55,674 nt of DNA from Morganella morganii (GCF_003996855.1 NZ_NRQY01000001.1:1200274-1255947); one strand, 5' to 3'. Shown: positions 28,802-37,380, numbered from the stretch's first letter. Numbers and translations are program-made. The notes: generated by a model from the sequence alone, not told the origin.

Positions 28802-28870
28802 CTTACTTTTTGACATTAATTATCCGGTCTGCACCGGTTCGGCGCAGATCACGAAAAAGTAAGGATCTGC
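28802..28870 (+). promoter_or_regulatory. Structured hmuS leader covering the ribosome binding site
   Basis: CTTACTTTTT (28802-28811) pairs perfectly over 10 bp with AAAAAGTAAG (28854-28863). Inside, GGTCTGC (28826-28832) pairs with GCAGATC (28844-28850). The latter can instead pair with GATCTGC (28864-28870), which ends one base before the hmuS ATG. The Shine-Dalgarno AAGGA (28861-28865) is partly paired in either fold. This looks like a translational switch or an sRNA target; I do not recognise a known class. Confidence 0.6.
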
Positions 28871-28871
28871 T

Positions 28872-29939
28872 ATGCACAGTGAAACACTCTCCCGTTATCT
28901 TACCCTGAAAGAACAGGGACATCTTATCCGTGCCCGCGATATTGCCGCCGCAATGAAAATATCCGAGGCAGAACTGGCACACTGCCGGACCGGTTATGAC
29001 GCCTGCCGTCTCACGCCGGATATCCCCGCTATTTTTCGTGTGCTGGCCACCGCCGGGGAACTAAAAGGCATCACCCGTAATGACCATGCAGTACATGAAC
29101 ATACCGGCACCTATAATAATGCTGAATTCGGGGAGCACGCCTGTCTGTTGCTGAACCCGTACGGACTGGATTTACGCTTTTTCCTGTCTCAGTGGCACAC
29201 GGTATTTGCATTCGCGGAAAATACCCCGCGCGGCCTGCACCACAGCCTTCAGTTTTTTGATCGTCACGGGGATGCTGTCCACAAAATTTACACCACCGCT
29301 GATACCGATATGGGTGTCTGGCATCACCTGACAGCACAGTTTGCCGCGTATGATAATCCGCCGGTTATCCCGGAACCCGCCATCACCCCGGCGCCCGCAT
29401 CACTGACGCCGGATCAGCAGGCTGAATTTACCCGTCACTGGCAGCAGATGACCGATGTGCACCAATTTTTCATCCTGCTGAAAAAGTTTAATATCAGCCG
29501 CTTACAAGCCTTCCGTTGTGTGGATAACACGCTGGCACAGCGGGTTGGTAACAACGCATTATCACGGCTGCTCACGCAGTGTACAGAAGAACAAAACGAC
29601 ATTATGATCTTTGTCGCCAACCGCGGTTGTGTGCAGATTTTCACCGGCCCCGTTGTGCGGGTTGAGCCTTATACCAGCCCCCGTGACGGGCAATACTGGA
29701 TCAATATTTTCAATCCGTTGTTCACCCTCCATCTGATCGAATCCGCCATTGCCGAATCCTGGATAACCCGTAAGCCTACCAAAGATGGTGTTGTCACCAG
29801 CCTGGAATTATTTGATAAGAATGGTCAGGCTATCGCTCAGCTGTTCGGACAACGCACCGAGGGCCAGCCGGAGCAAGCTGTCTGGCTCCGGCAGGTTAAC
29901 GATCTGCTGACAGACAGCAGCGGTGAGGCGGCCGCATGA
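28872..29939 (+). CDS. hmuS: Haem-degrading/haem-trafficking protein HmuS
   Basis: Cytoplasmic haemin-handling protein of the HemS/ChuS/HmuS family, which binds imported haem and in some members cleaves it to release iron. The 355 residues form the typical tandem duplicated domain: N half to about residue 165 with NPYGLDLRFFLSQWHTVFAF, C half with NPLFTLHLIESAIAESWITRKPTKDGVVTSLELFD. ATG 28872 follows AAGGA inside the structured leader. The stop overlaps the hmuT start (ATGA), so expression is coupled. Confidence 0.93.
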   Translation: MHSETLSRYLTLKEQGHLIRARDIAAAMKISEAELAHCRTGYDACRLTPDIPAIFRVLATAGELKGITRNDHAVHEHTGTYNNAEFGEHACLLLNPYGLDLRFFLSQWHTVFAFAENTPRGLHHSLQFFDRHGDAVHKIYTTADTDMGVWHHLTAQFAAYDNPPVIPEPAITPAPASLTPDQQAEFTRHWQQMTDVHQFFILLKKFNISRLQAFRCVDNTLAQRVGNNALSRLLTQCTEEQNDIMIFVANRGCVQIFTGPVVRVEPYTSPRDGQYWINIFNPLFTLHLIESAIAESWITRKPTKDGVVTSLELFDKNGQAIAQLFGQRTEGQPEQAVWLRQVNDLLTDSSGEAAA

Positions 29940-30763
29940 AAAAATATGTACTGCTGCTGTTAATCTGCTTTTGTCCGTCCGCACTCAGCGCACAAGGCGG
30001 TATTATCACTCTCGGCGGTGATGTGACAGAAATTGTTTTTGCACTCGGCGCCGGTGACAGGGTCATTGCCCGTGATACCACCAGTGAGCATCCGCCACAA
30101 GTCACTCAGTTGCCGGATGTCGGCTATCTGCGGCTTCTGAATACAGAAGGTCTGATGTCACTCCGGCCCTCGATGATCCTCGCCAGTGAACTGGCATCCC
30201 CTTCCGCTGTATTATCACAGATCAGCGCTGCGGGTATTCCGGTTGTCACGGTGAGTGCAGCAGCAGGACTCCCGGCCATTACTGCCAAAGTCAGACAGGT
30301 TGCTGAAGCGCTGGCTTTACAACCCGCAGCTTCCACATTGACCGACAAAATAAACCGTAAACTGGACGCCGTACCACAAACACCACTGCCGGTTAATGTT
30401 CTGTTCCTGCTCAGCCACACCGGCACTTCACCAATGGCAGCCGGTACAGATACAGCCGCTGACATACTTATCCGCAGCGCAGGCGGGCGAAATGCCGCAG
30501 CCTCTTTCCGGCATTATCGCCCGCTTTCCGCCGAAGGCATGATTGCCGCTCAGCCTGACTCAGTCGTGATTACCCGCAGCGGGCTGGCCTCCATCGGCAG
30601 CACAGATATGCTGTGGCAGTTACCGGGGCTGGCTCAGACACCGGCCGGAAAACATCAGCGGGTGCTTGTGGCAGATGATATGGGATTTCTCGGCTTCGGA
30701 TTACAGACCCCGGAAACGCTGTACCAGCTGCGTAAGGCGATGGAGGCAGCCGTCGTATTATGA
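29936..30763 (+). CDS. hmuT: Periplasmic haem-binding protein HmuT
   Basis: Substrate-binding component of the haem ABC importer. The 275 residues begin with a signal peptide (MKKYVLLLLICFCPSALSA). The class III periplasmic binding fold follows, with GGDVTEIVFALGAGDRVIARD and the DVGYLRLLNTEGLMSLRP block. The Tyr in the latter matches the axial haem ligand of HmuT/PhuT proteins. It overlaps hmuS and hmuU by ATGA junctions. Confidence 0.95.
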   Translation: MKKYVLLLLICFCPSALSAQGGIITLGGDVTEIVFALGAGDRVIARDTTSEHPPQVTQLPDVGYLRLLNTEGLMSLRPSMILASELASPSAVLSQISAAGIPVVTVSAAAGLPAITAKVRQVAEALALQPAASTLTDKINRKLDAVPQTPLPVNVLFLLSHTGTSPMAAGTDTAADILIRSAGGRNAAASFRHYRPLSAEGMIAAQPDSVVITRSGLASIGSTDMLWQLPGLAQTPAGKHQRVLVADDMGFLGFGLQTPETLYQLRKAMEAAVVL

Positions 30764-31752
30764 GCAATCAACCCGTTTTTCGCCTGCGCCGCCTGTGTCT
30801 TTATTTTTTGTTGATGGTAATGATACTTACCGCCATGAATACCGGCGGACTGCCGGTTTCCGTCACTGCCTACCTTCGCGGGGAAATCACGCCGCAACTC
30901 TGGCAGATCTGGTTATCTGTCCGTCTGCCGCGGGTTGTACTGGCGGTTCTCGTTGGTATGGCACTGGCGACTGCGGGGGTATTATTACAGGGACTGTTCC
31001 GTAATCCGCTGGCAGACCCCGGCTTACTCGGGATCAGCAGCGGTGCTGCCGTTGCGGTGGCACTGGGGATTGTCTTTATCGCACCTTACCTGAGCGGTAC
31101 GGTCACACTGTATCTGCATATTATTACCGCATTCAGCGGCGCACTTTGCATCAGCGGACTGATTTTTCTGCTCAACCGCCGCCGTCAGCCGCTGCTGCGT
31201 TTACTGCTGTGCGGTATTGCCGTTAATGCCATAAGTATGTCCTTTGTCGGCGTGCTTAATTATCTGAGTGATGATAAAGAATTACGTCAGTTTTCACTCT
31301 GGATGATGGGTAACACCGGGCATATCAGCTGGACACTGTTACTGCCTGCTACCGGACTGGCAATTCCTGCCTTTTATGCCGCATTCCGGCTGTCACGGCC
31401 GCTGGATATGATCCAACTGGGAGAAGAAGAAGCACATTATGCCGGGGTCAATGTCCGCCGGACACAACAATGTGTACTGCTGATCAGTGCACTGCTCACG
31501 GGTATTGCCGTCGCACTGTGCGGAATTATCGGTTTTATCGGCCTGGTTATTCCGCACCTGATGCGCATGATTTTCGGCTGGCATCACCGGCTTCTGCTGG
31601 TAACATCGGCTCTTGGCGGCGCACTGCTGTTACTGCTCTCTGACACGCTCGCCCGCACACTGGCTGTACCGGCAGAAATTCCGGTCGGGTTACTGACCGG
31701 ATTGCTCGGTGCCCCCTATTTTCTCTGGCTGATTTTCTCGGTGAAGGAATGA
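30760..31752 (+). CDS. hmuU: Haem ABC transporter permease HmuU
   Basis: FecCD/BtuC-family inner-membrane permease, 330 residues and about ten helices. The family signatures are LVGMALATAGVLLQGLFRNPLADPGLLGIS near residue 75 (read in two halves), GIIGFIGLVIPHLMRM and the C-terminal EIPVGLLTGLLGAPYFLWL. It works as a dimer with HmuV. The start overlaps the hmuT stop by 4 nt. Confidence 0.96.
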   Translation: MSNQPVFRLRRLCLYFLLMVMILTAMNTGGLPVSVTAYLRGEITPQLWQIWLSVRLPRVVLAVLVGMALATAGVLLQGLFRNPLADPGLLGISSGAAVAVALGIVFIAPYLSGTVTLYLHIITAFSGALCISGLIFLLNRRRQPLLRLLLCGIAVNAISMSFVGVLNYLSDDKELRQFSLWMMGNTGHISWTLLLPATGLAIPAFYAAFRLSRPLDMIQLGEEEAHYAGVNVRRTQQCVLLISALLTGIAVALCGIIGFIGLVIPHLMRMIFGWHHRLLLVTSALGGALLLLLSDTLARTLAVPAEIPVGLLTGLLGAPYFLWLIFSVKE

Positions 31753-31753
31753 T

Positions 31754-32554
31754 ATGCCCCGCTCAATCACGAATAACTTACCACCCGTATTGGATGCCGG
31801 GGATATCTGTTTCTCCCGCGGCGGCCAGCCGGTGATCAGTGATATATCGCTGACATTACACTGCGGGACCATCACTGCCATTACCGGTCCGAACGGTGCG
31901 GGAAAATCAACCCTTCTTCGTTTACTCAGCGGCTATTATCCCTGTGACAGCGGGCAGATTATGCTGTGCGGAGAACCCATGTCATCCTGGTCTTCAGGTG
32001 CACTGGCACAAATCAGGGCGGTAATGACACAACAAAGTGTTATCTCTGCCCCCTTCCGGGTCAGAGACATTATTGCTCTCGAGGATTTGCACCGGGGATA
32101 TACCCGCAGGGAAACTATTGAAGAGGTGATACACCTGACGGCCTGTGAATCATTGCTGGAAAAACGCTGGTATCAGCTTTCCGGTGGTGAGCAACAGCGG
32201 GTTCACCTGGCACGTGCACTGATGCAACTGAGTTGCCCGCGGCCCATTCCCCGCCTGTTATTGCTGGATGAACCTACCTCTGCTCTGGATCTTCATCACC
32301 AGCAACGCCTGATGCGAATGCTGAAACAGCGGGTAAGTACAACCTCACTGGCCGTCTGCTGTATTCTGCATGACCTCAATCTGGCCTCTTTATATGCAGA
32401 TCACATTGTAATGCTGGATAACGGCCATGTTGTCTGCCATGGAACACCCGCCGGTGTACTGCAAAAAACCGTACTGACGGAAACCTATCAGGCAAATTTG
32501 ATAACACTCCGCCATCCGCTGACCGGCAATAATTCTGTGTTACTTACGCCTTAA
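31754..32554 (+). CDS. hmuV: Haem ABC transporter ATPase HmuV
   Basis: ATP-binding subunit, 266 residues. Walker A GPNGAGKST (about 49-57), signature LSGGEQQRVHLARAL, Walker B RLLLLDEPTSALD and the switch His in ILHDLNLA are all intact. It starts one base after the hmuU stop, with AAGGAA upstream. The last codons overlap by 4 nt the stop of the convergent membrane-protein gene, and no terminator separates them. Confidence 0.96.
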   Translation: MPRSITNNLPPVLDAGDICFSRGGQPVISDISLTLHCGTITAITGPNGAGKSTLLRLLSGYYPCDSGQIMLCGEPMSSWSSGALAQIRAVMTQQSVISAPFRVRDIIALEDLHRGYTRRETIEEVIHLTACESLLEKRWYQLSGGEQQRVHLARALMQLSCPRPIPRLLLLDEPTSALDLHHQQRLMRMLKQRVSTTSLAVCCILHDLNLASLYADHIVMLDNGHVVCHGTPAGVLQKTVLTETYQANLITLRHPLTGNNSVLLTP

Positions 32555-33177
32555 TGCTCATCCCTTTTTGCCGTAACGCGTTGTTTGCGGCAGAAGGTAA
32601 TTGCCGCGAGCAAACATAACGTATATCCGAGCAGCTCACAGCCTTCTTCCGCCAGATTTTTTGCCAGCCGGTTAAAATCAGCGCCCATCATACCGCGCCA
32701 TAAAATCCCCATACCAAACAGGCGGGAGAATACCAATACCACCAACAAACCGGTGACCATCACGCCGTACGCCGGATGGGAGACAAAACGGTGCAGTCCG
32801 TTAACCGCAGTCCGCGGATGCAGGAATGCATAAAGGATCGCGGCCAGTGAGACCGGAACAGCAAACCAAAACCATGCACCATGGGAAATATAATCAAAAA
32901 TTTGATCCAATTCTCTGATCAGCATACTGGCAAAAAAACCGGCAATCAGGAAGAATCCCGCCCTGTCCTCCGGCTCCCGCAACCCTTTGCGGAAAAACAG
33001 TATAATCACTGCCAGCAACATCACCTCTGCGACAATTTCTGTCACCGAGTCTTCACCCAAATCATTCTTAAGAACCAAAATATCAATAAACAACAGACTT
33101 GTGCTGGCGGCCATGATCAGCGCCAGCATAAAAAAACGTCCCATTGCCGCGAAAAGAAACCGAAATTGCTGTGACAT
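32551..33177 (-). CDS. Polytopic membrane protein of unknown function
   Basis: The 208-residue hydrophobic protein has about six predicted membrane helices, with polar turns FRKGLREPEDRAG and HPRTAVNGLHRFVSHPAYG. Charged DELD-like and EEGCELLGY segments lie in or near helices. ATG 33177 (MSQQFRFLF) is preferred because CAGGA lies five bases upstream; an ATG two codons earlier is too close to it. I do not recognise the family. It is divergent from a MarA-type regulator with a Fur box between them, and tail-to-tail with hmuV. Iron control and a link to the haem genes are therefore possible but inferred. Confidence 0.8.
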   Translation of the reverse strand: MSQQFRFLFAAMGRFFMLALIMAASTSLLFIDILVLKNDLGEDSVTEIVAEVMLLAVIILFFRKGLREPEDRAGFFLIAGFFASMLIRELDQIFDYISHGAWFWFAVPVSLAAILYAFLHPRTAVNGLHRFVSHPAYGVMVTGLLVVLVFSRLFGMGILWRGMMGADFNRLAKNLAEEGCELLGYTLCLLAAITFCRKQRVTAKRDEH

Positions 33178-33289
33178 AAGCATCCTGAATTATATTTGTA
33201 ATCGGCAGATTCTATCGATTATGAAATCAAAATTGGTGACATATGGTGCTATCTGCTGGCAATAAAACAATTGGTTTCATCTATTGGTC

Positions 33290-33304
33290 TGATAATGATT
33301 CTCA
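33290..33304. promoter_or_regulatory. Fur box in the divergent intergenic region
   Basis: TGATAATGATTCTCA differs at one of the 14 specified positions from the 7-1-7 Fur consensus (TGATAATNATTATCA). It lies 113 bases upstream of the membrane-protein start and 115 bases upstream of the MarA-type gene. Which promoter it controls cannot be told. Confidence 0.75.
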
Positions 33305-33311
33305 ATCATGA

Positions 33312-33330
33312 AAGGCACGATTTGCCTACA
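33312..33330 (+). promoter_or_regulatory. Possible marbox
   Basis: GCACGATTTGCC agrees with the GCAC-N2-W-N2-RYY core of the MarA/SoxS/Rob box, but the flanking bases are poor. It would allow autoregulation by the following gene. Confidence 0.3.
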
Positions 33331-33418
33331 CAATTCTTGGAAAATTCATAAAATACGGTTAATAACATATGTGATTATTAGAATTTATAGATTGTTAGCC
33401 CGATATTGGGAGGTGAAC

Positions 33419-33787
33419 ATGTCAGAAAGTGTAGTGAACGATATTATCAAATGGCTGGAAACCCAGTTACAGCGCAACGAAGGGATCAAAATAGATACTA
33501 TTGCGGATAAGAGCGGTTATTCAAAATGGCATCTCCAGCGTATTTTCAAAGATATCAAGGGATGCACATTAGGTGAGTATGTCCGTAAGCGCCGCCTGCT
33601 GGAAGCAGCAAAATCTCTGCGCGATAACGATATGTCTATTCTGGACATTGCGTTACAGTATGGCTTCAGTTCACAGGCAACATTTACCCGCATCTTTAAG
33701 AAACATTTCAATACCACACCGGCGAAATTCCGTGACCACGGTCAGCTGCCGGAACCCCGCTGTTTTATGGAATGTGGTTCACACTAA
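33419..33787 (+). CDS. MarA/SoxS/Rob-type AraC-family regulator
   Basis: Small AraC-family activator, 122 residues, consisting almost only of two helix-turn-helix motifs. The first is KIDTIADKSGYSKWHLQRIF (about 23-42) and the second is SILDIALQYGFSSQATFTRI (about 72-91). The first is near identical to MarA, SoxS and RamA. ATG 33419 has an excellent GGGAGGTGA upstream; the longer upstream frame is not used. It resembles MarA, SoxS, RamA and AarP about equally, so no symbol is assigned. Such proteins raise efflux and stress genes. The Fur box 115 bases upstream is unusual and hints at iron input. Confidence 0.9.
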   Translation: MSESVVNDIIKWLETQLQRNEGIKIDTIADKSGYSKWHLQRIFKDIKGCTLGEYVRKRRLLEAAKSLRDNDMSILDIALQYGFSSQATFTRIFKKHFNTTPAKFRDHGQLPEPRCFMECGSH

Positions 33788-33799
33788 AAATCTGAAAAG

Positions 33800-33839
33800 T
33801 ATCCCCGTCTGCCACAACCGCCGGACGGGGATATTTTTT
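33800..33839 (+). terminator. Terminator between the MarA-type gene and lplA
   Basis: ATCCCCGTC (33801-33809) and GACGGGGAT (33824-33832) form the stem, followed by a T run. It can also serve the convergent lplA. Confidence 0.88.
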
Positions 33840-34854
33840 ATTTAAGTTCTGTTACCAGCCAATCCCGCAACTGCATCAGTTCACTGTGCATATCCGGATA
33901 ACCGACCATCAGTTCAGTGAAAACAGCCGCCACCGCAACAGCGTTGTATCGCTGGCCGGTCAGCAGCTGTGCCAATTGTTCAAGTGGAGCCGGGTCGAGA
34001 CTGTCAGTAAAAATCTGCGCACGGCTGACAATGCCGCGCTCCACATCAAAATGCAGCTCAATGCCACCCCACTTAAAACGGGTATCCAACAGGTGGCTGA
34101 AAGCCGGCGCATTTCCAAAATTCCAATCCCAGCTGCTTTGTCTGGCAAATGTCTCTGCAAATCCCGGCAGATCGGGAAGCGAATCCGGAGAAATCCGTTC
34201 AGCGGCCACCTTCTCGCCGTAATAATCGAAAAATGCCGCTTTAATGGCTTCGCAAACCTGTTCGTGGTTAATTCCCGGAATAATTTCCGCCAGATTAGTG
34301 ACCCGCGAGCGGACAGAGGTGATCCCTTTGGCCTGTAGTTTTTTCGGGTCCGGATTGAGATAATCCGCCAGACGACTTAAATCCGCATTAATTAACACGG
34401 TGCCGTGATGGAAACTGCGATCTTTGGTTTCCCGGTACGCCGAACCGGAAATTTTCCGCTCACCGTCTTCACTGTTAACGACCAAATCATTACGCCCGGA
34501 TGCCGATACCGAAATTCCGAGCCGAGTTAAACCGTCGAGAATAATATTGGTGGATACCGTTTTATCATATTCCGGTTTCCCGGCCATAAAGGTGAAATTC
34601 GTATTTCCCATATCATGGAATACCGCCCCGCCGCCGCTGCTGCGCCGGGCTAATTTAATATGGTCGGATTCCATTTTGCGGGTATTACATTCCTTCCACG
34701 GGTTTTGTGCCCGGCCGATAACCACAGTGTCATTATTACGCCATAAAAACAGCACGCGCTGGTCAGCGGGCATCTGACGGAAAATACACTCTTCAACGGC
34801 AAGGTTAAACCACGGATCACAGGAATCAGAAATAAAAAGACGAAGTGACGACAT
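33838..34854 (-). CDS. lplA: Lipoate-protein ligase A
   Basis: Activates free lipoate with ATP and attaches it to lipoyl domains of 2-oxoacid dehydrogenases and GcvH. Length is 338 residues, equal to E. coli LplA. The catalytic [15 protein letters not shown] motif lies at about 70-84, the [11 protein letters not shown] loop with the conserved Lys follows, and the C-terminal accessory domain is present. In E. coli lplA lies elsewhere (near 99 min), so its position next to nlpC is a rearrangement relative to that genome. Confidence 0.97.
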   Translation of the reverse strand: MSSLRLFISDSCDPWFNLAVEECIFRQMPADQRVLFLWRNNDTVVIGRAQNPWKECNTRKMESDHIKLARRSSGGGAVFHDMGNTNFTFMAGKPEYDKTVSTNIILDGLTRLGISVSASGRNDLVVNSEDGERKISGSAYRETKDRSFHHGTVLINADLSRLADYLNPDPKKLQAKGITSVRSRVTNLAEIIPGINHEQVCEAIKAAFFDYYGEKVAAERISPDSLPDLPGFAETFARQSSWDWNFGNAPAFSHLLDTRFKWGGIELHFDVERGIVSRAQIFTDSLDPAPLEQLAQLLTGQRYNAVAVAAVFTELMVGYPDMHSELMQLRDWLVTELK

Positions 34855-34910
34855 ATTGTCCCCCGAAAAAAATAGGCTGTCGTTAAGATAACATATTTAT
34901 CCCGGTAATT

Positions 34911-35396
34911 TTAAAGCCTGCGCGCCTGCCAGAAGACTTTTTTCCAGTAAACGTTATCAAGGCTGGAACGCATCACTCCCTTGCTGGTGGAAGCATGAAT
35001 AAAAGCGCGGTCAGAATCATAAATACCGACATGTAACCCGTTTTCGCCACCGCCGGTTTTAAAAAATACCAGGTCGCCGGGTTGTAAATCAACAACATCA
35101 ATGCGGGTACCGTAAGTTGTCTGAGCTTTGGTGGTACGTGGCAGCGAAATAGCAAAGCGATCGTTAAATGTCCGGTAGACAAAGCCGGAACAATCAACGC
35201 CGTTTAAATCCATTCCGCCGTAATGATATGGCGTGCCATGCCATTGCGATAATTGTTCCCGTAATTGAGCAATGACCATAATCGGGTCTGATAATTCCGT
35301 TTTGATCGGAGGTGCATGATATTTACGCGGCGTCGATGAACAGCCGACGACGGCTAATACGCAGATAAAAAGTAAAGAACGGAATATCATTTTCAT
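34911..35396 (-). CDS. nlpC: NlpC/P60 family lipoprotein
   Basis: Putative peptidoglycan endopeptidase lipoprotein, 161 residues. ATG 35396 (MKMIFRSLLF) follows GGGGAT; a ten-codon longer frame exists. The lipobox VVGC is at residues about 16-19. The NlpC/P60 domain shows the catalytic Cys in GVDCSGFVYR, His in NGLHVGIY and the third residue in FIHASTSKGVM. It ends VYWKKVFWQARRL like E. coli NlpC. In E. coli nlpC follows btuD; here the arn operon stands between them. Confidence 0.95.
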   Translation of the reverse strand: MKMIFRSLLFICVLAVVGCSSTPRKYHAPPIKTELSDPIMVIAQLREQLSQWHGTPYHYGGMDLNGVDCSGFVYRTFNDRFAISLPRTTKAQTTYGTRIDVVDLQPGDLVFFKTGGGENGLHVGIYDSDRAFIHASTSKGVMRSSLDNVYWKKVFWQARRL

Positions 35397-35487
35397 TGTA
35401 TTATCCCCGGCACGGCTGACCTTCAACCCGCATTACTGTATTAATATCTGCGGGTGAAAGTCAATATTTGCCGTATTTTACCGGACG

Positions 35488-37185
35488 TTAAGGCATTTTT
35501 CGGTAATAAAGTAGCGTCAGGTTTTCATCAGTGACCAATTTATCCGCCGGCGAAACATCATTTTCATCCACCCCGTGGCGGTCACGCAGGATCAACGCAA
35601 CATTGCCGGTTTTGCGGGCATTTTTCAGCCAGGATTCAAAATCATCATGTGCAATAAAGTTTGATTTACTGTCAGCATATAAATCACTCAGCCCGTATTT
35701 CAGCTCTCCCGGACGATCAAACATATAAATATCACTGCGCTGTAATTCCCAGGCCGCTGATGTACCGATACCGACACTATTGACCAGAATATAACGGGCA
35801 TCTTTCAGCAGCGCGATATTATTCTGAATAAAAATCTGCGGTAAATTTGCCCGTTCAGTCCGGGCCGGTAACAGTGAACTGACCGACAGACTGATCGCTA
35901 CGGTACAAAATGCCGCCAGCATCCAGTAGCGGCACCCTTTTATCAGTGTAACCACCGAAACCGCAATCCAGAACAGGAAAATCGCAATTGCGCCGGTAAA
36001 TTTACCGCGTTCAGCGGCAGAATAAACCAGGGTATTTTCCAGATTATTAATCACCAGCAGAGCAATAACGGCGCAGCAACCGAAAATAATATTAATCACC
36101 GCGTTCAGTTTAAAGATTGATACAGCTTGTTTCTTTATCAGGGTATGGATATAAGCCGCCATCAGAATCGTCAGTGGTGCAATAACCGGCAGGATATAGG
36201 TCAGCAATTTCCCTTTGGCTATACTGAAAAATAAGAACGGTAATACCGTCCAGCACAGCAGGAAGAATAACGGCTTATTTTCACGGCGTTGTTGCCAGCC
36301 CTGTTTTAATGCCCCGAATAAAAAACCACTCCAGGGTAAAACACCGGCAAACAGAATCGGAACAAAGAACCAGAATGGTGAGAGATTTTGCGCCTCTTTA
36401 CTCATAAAACGCTGTATGTGCTCAACCATCACAAAATAACGCCAGAAATCAGGCTCGGCGTGATATACCGCCAGTGCCCATGGCAGTGTGATAAGCCCGG
36501 CGGCCGCAATCCCCGCCCAGCAATAACAGAGCATCGTTTTAAAACGACGGTAAAAAATATGCACCGGGATCAGTGCAATAACCGGCAGCACCAGCGCCAG
36601 AAATCCTTTTGTCATCAGTGCCATTCCGCAGGCCAGCCCGAAGGCAATCCAGTAACCCAGCAATGCGCTGCGTGACTCTGCGGTTGTCAGGCCATAACTG
36701 AGGTAAATCACCAGTGTGACCCACATGGTCAGAATCGGGTCCAGTGTGCTGTAAGTCCCGAGCGCCAGCACCAGTAGCATACTGGCATACAGGAAGGCCG
36801 CAGTACGGGCAATGACTTTCTCATCCCACATTTTTATTGCCAGCCGGTAAACCAGCAGTGTGCTGACCATTGTTGAGAAAAGAACACCAAAACGCACTGC
36901 AAACTGCGTATGGCCAAACAGCATCTGGCTGATATTATTCACCCAGTACCCCGCCACCGGTTTTTCAAAATAGCGGATATCCAGCAGGTGCGGCACCACC
37001 CAGTTGCCGTCGGCCAGCATTTCCCGGCTGATTTCCGCATAGCGGGTTTCATCCGGCTGCCATAATGCGCGGAATTCCAAAGGTATAAAATAGGTCACTG
37101 CAATAAACAGCAGGAATAACACAGCCCACATTGCGGCAGACGGATACGCCACATTAAACACGGACTTACGACTGGTAACATCCAA
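35488..37185 (-). CDS. arnT: Second 4-amino-4-deoxy-L-arabinose transferase (ArnT paralogue)
   Basis: Inner-membrane glycosyltransferase (GT83) that moves L-Ara4N from undecaprenyl phosphate to lipid A. The 565 residues have the same layout as the operon copy: a catalytic DETRYAEISREM near residue 42, RYFEKPVAGYWVNNIS, about a dozen helices and a periplasmic C-terminal domain. The start is TTG (37185), with GGAGG five bases upstream, an unusual start that is well supported. It differs widely from the copy at 38130-39791, so it is not a recent duplicate. It lies 195 bases after arnF, with a PmrA-like box and no evident terminator between. Confidence 0.92.
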   Translation of the reverse strand: MDVTSRKSVFNVAYPSAAMWAVLFLLFIAVTYFIPLEFRALWQPDETRYAEISREMLADGNWVVPHLLDIRYFEKPVAGYWVNNISQMLFGHTQFAVRFGVLFSTMVSTLLVYRLAIKMWDEKVIARTAAFLYASMLLVLALGTYSTLDPILTMWVTLVIYLSYGLTTAESRSALLGYWIAFGLACGMALMTKGFLALVLPVIALIPVHIFYRRFKTMLCYCWAGIAAAGLITLPWALAVYHAEPDFWRYFVMVEHIQRFMSKEAQNLSPFWFFVPILFAGVLPWSGFLFGALKQGWQQRRENKPLFFLLCWTVLPFLFFSIAKGKLLTYILPVIAPLTILMAAYIHTLIKKQAVSIFKLNAVINIIFGCCAVIALLVINNLENTLVYSAAERGKFTGAIAIFLFWIAVSVVTLIKGCRYWMLAAFCTVAISLSVSSLLPARTERANLPQIFIQNNIALLKDARYILVNSVGIGTSAAWELQRSDIYMFDRPGELKYGLSDLYADSKSNFIAHDDFESWLKNARKTGNVALILRDRHGVDENDVSPADKLVTDENLTLLYYRKMP

Positions 37186-37323
37186 TATAACCTCCGGACA
37201 AGGATACGATCTGATAACAATAAGGTAACCATCTCTGTTACTTCCATTAAGACCAGAGTCCGGCAGAATAATTCACGAAGTCACAGGATATTTTTGTTTA
37301 TACAGGAAAGAACGAGCGGAGGG

Positions 37324-37340
37324 ATTAATTCAGGCTTAAC
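37324..37340. promoter_or_regulatory. PmrA-like box upstream of the second arnT
   Basis: ATTAAT-TCAGG-CTTAAC is a direct repeat of TTAAT/TTAAC with an 11-bp period, close to the PmrA (BasR) box CTTAAT-N5-CTTAAT. It lies 139-155 bases upstream of the second arnT start. Confidence 0.45.
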
Positions 37341-37348
37341 CGTCAATG

Positions 37349-37373
37349 GCGGCTTAATAAAACACTAAGCCGC
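37349..37373. repeat. Hairpin after arnF
   Basis: GCGGCTTA and TAAGCCGC form an 8-bp perfect stem with loop ATAAAACAC, 8 bases after the arnF stop on the minus strand. No T run follows, so termination is uncertain and read-through into the second arnT is possible. Confidence 0.6.
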
Positions 37374-37380
37374 ATTATGA

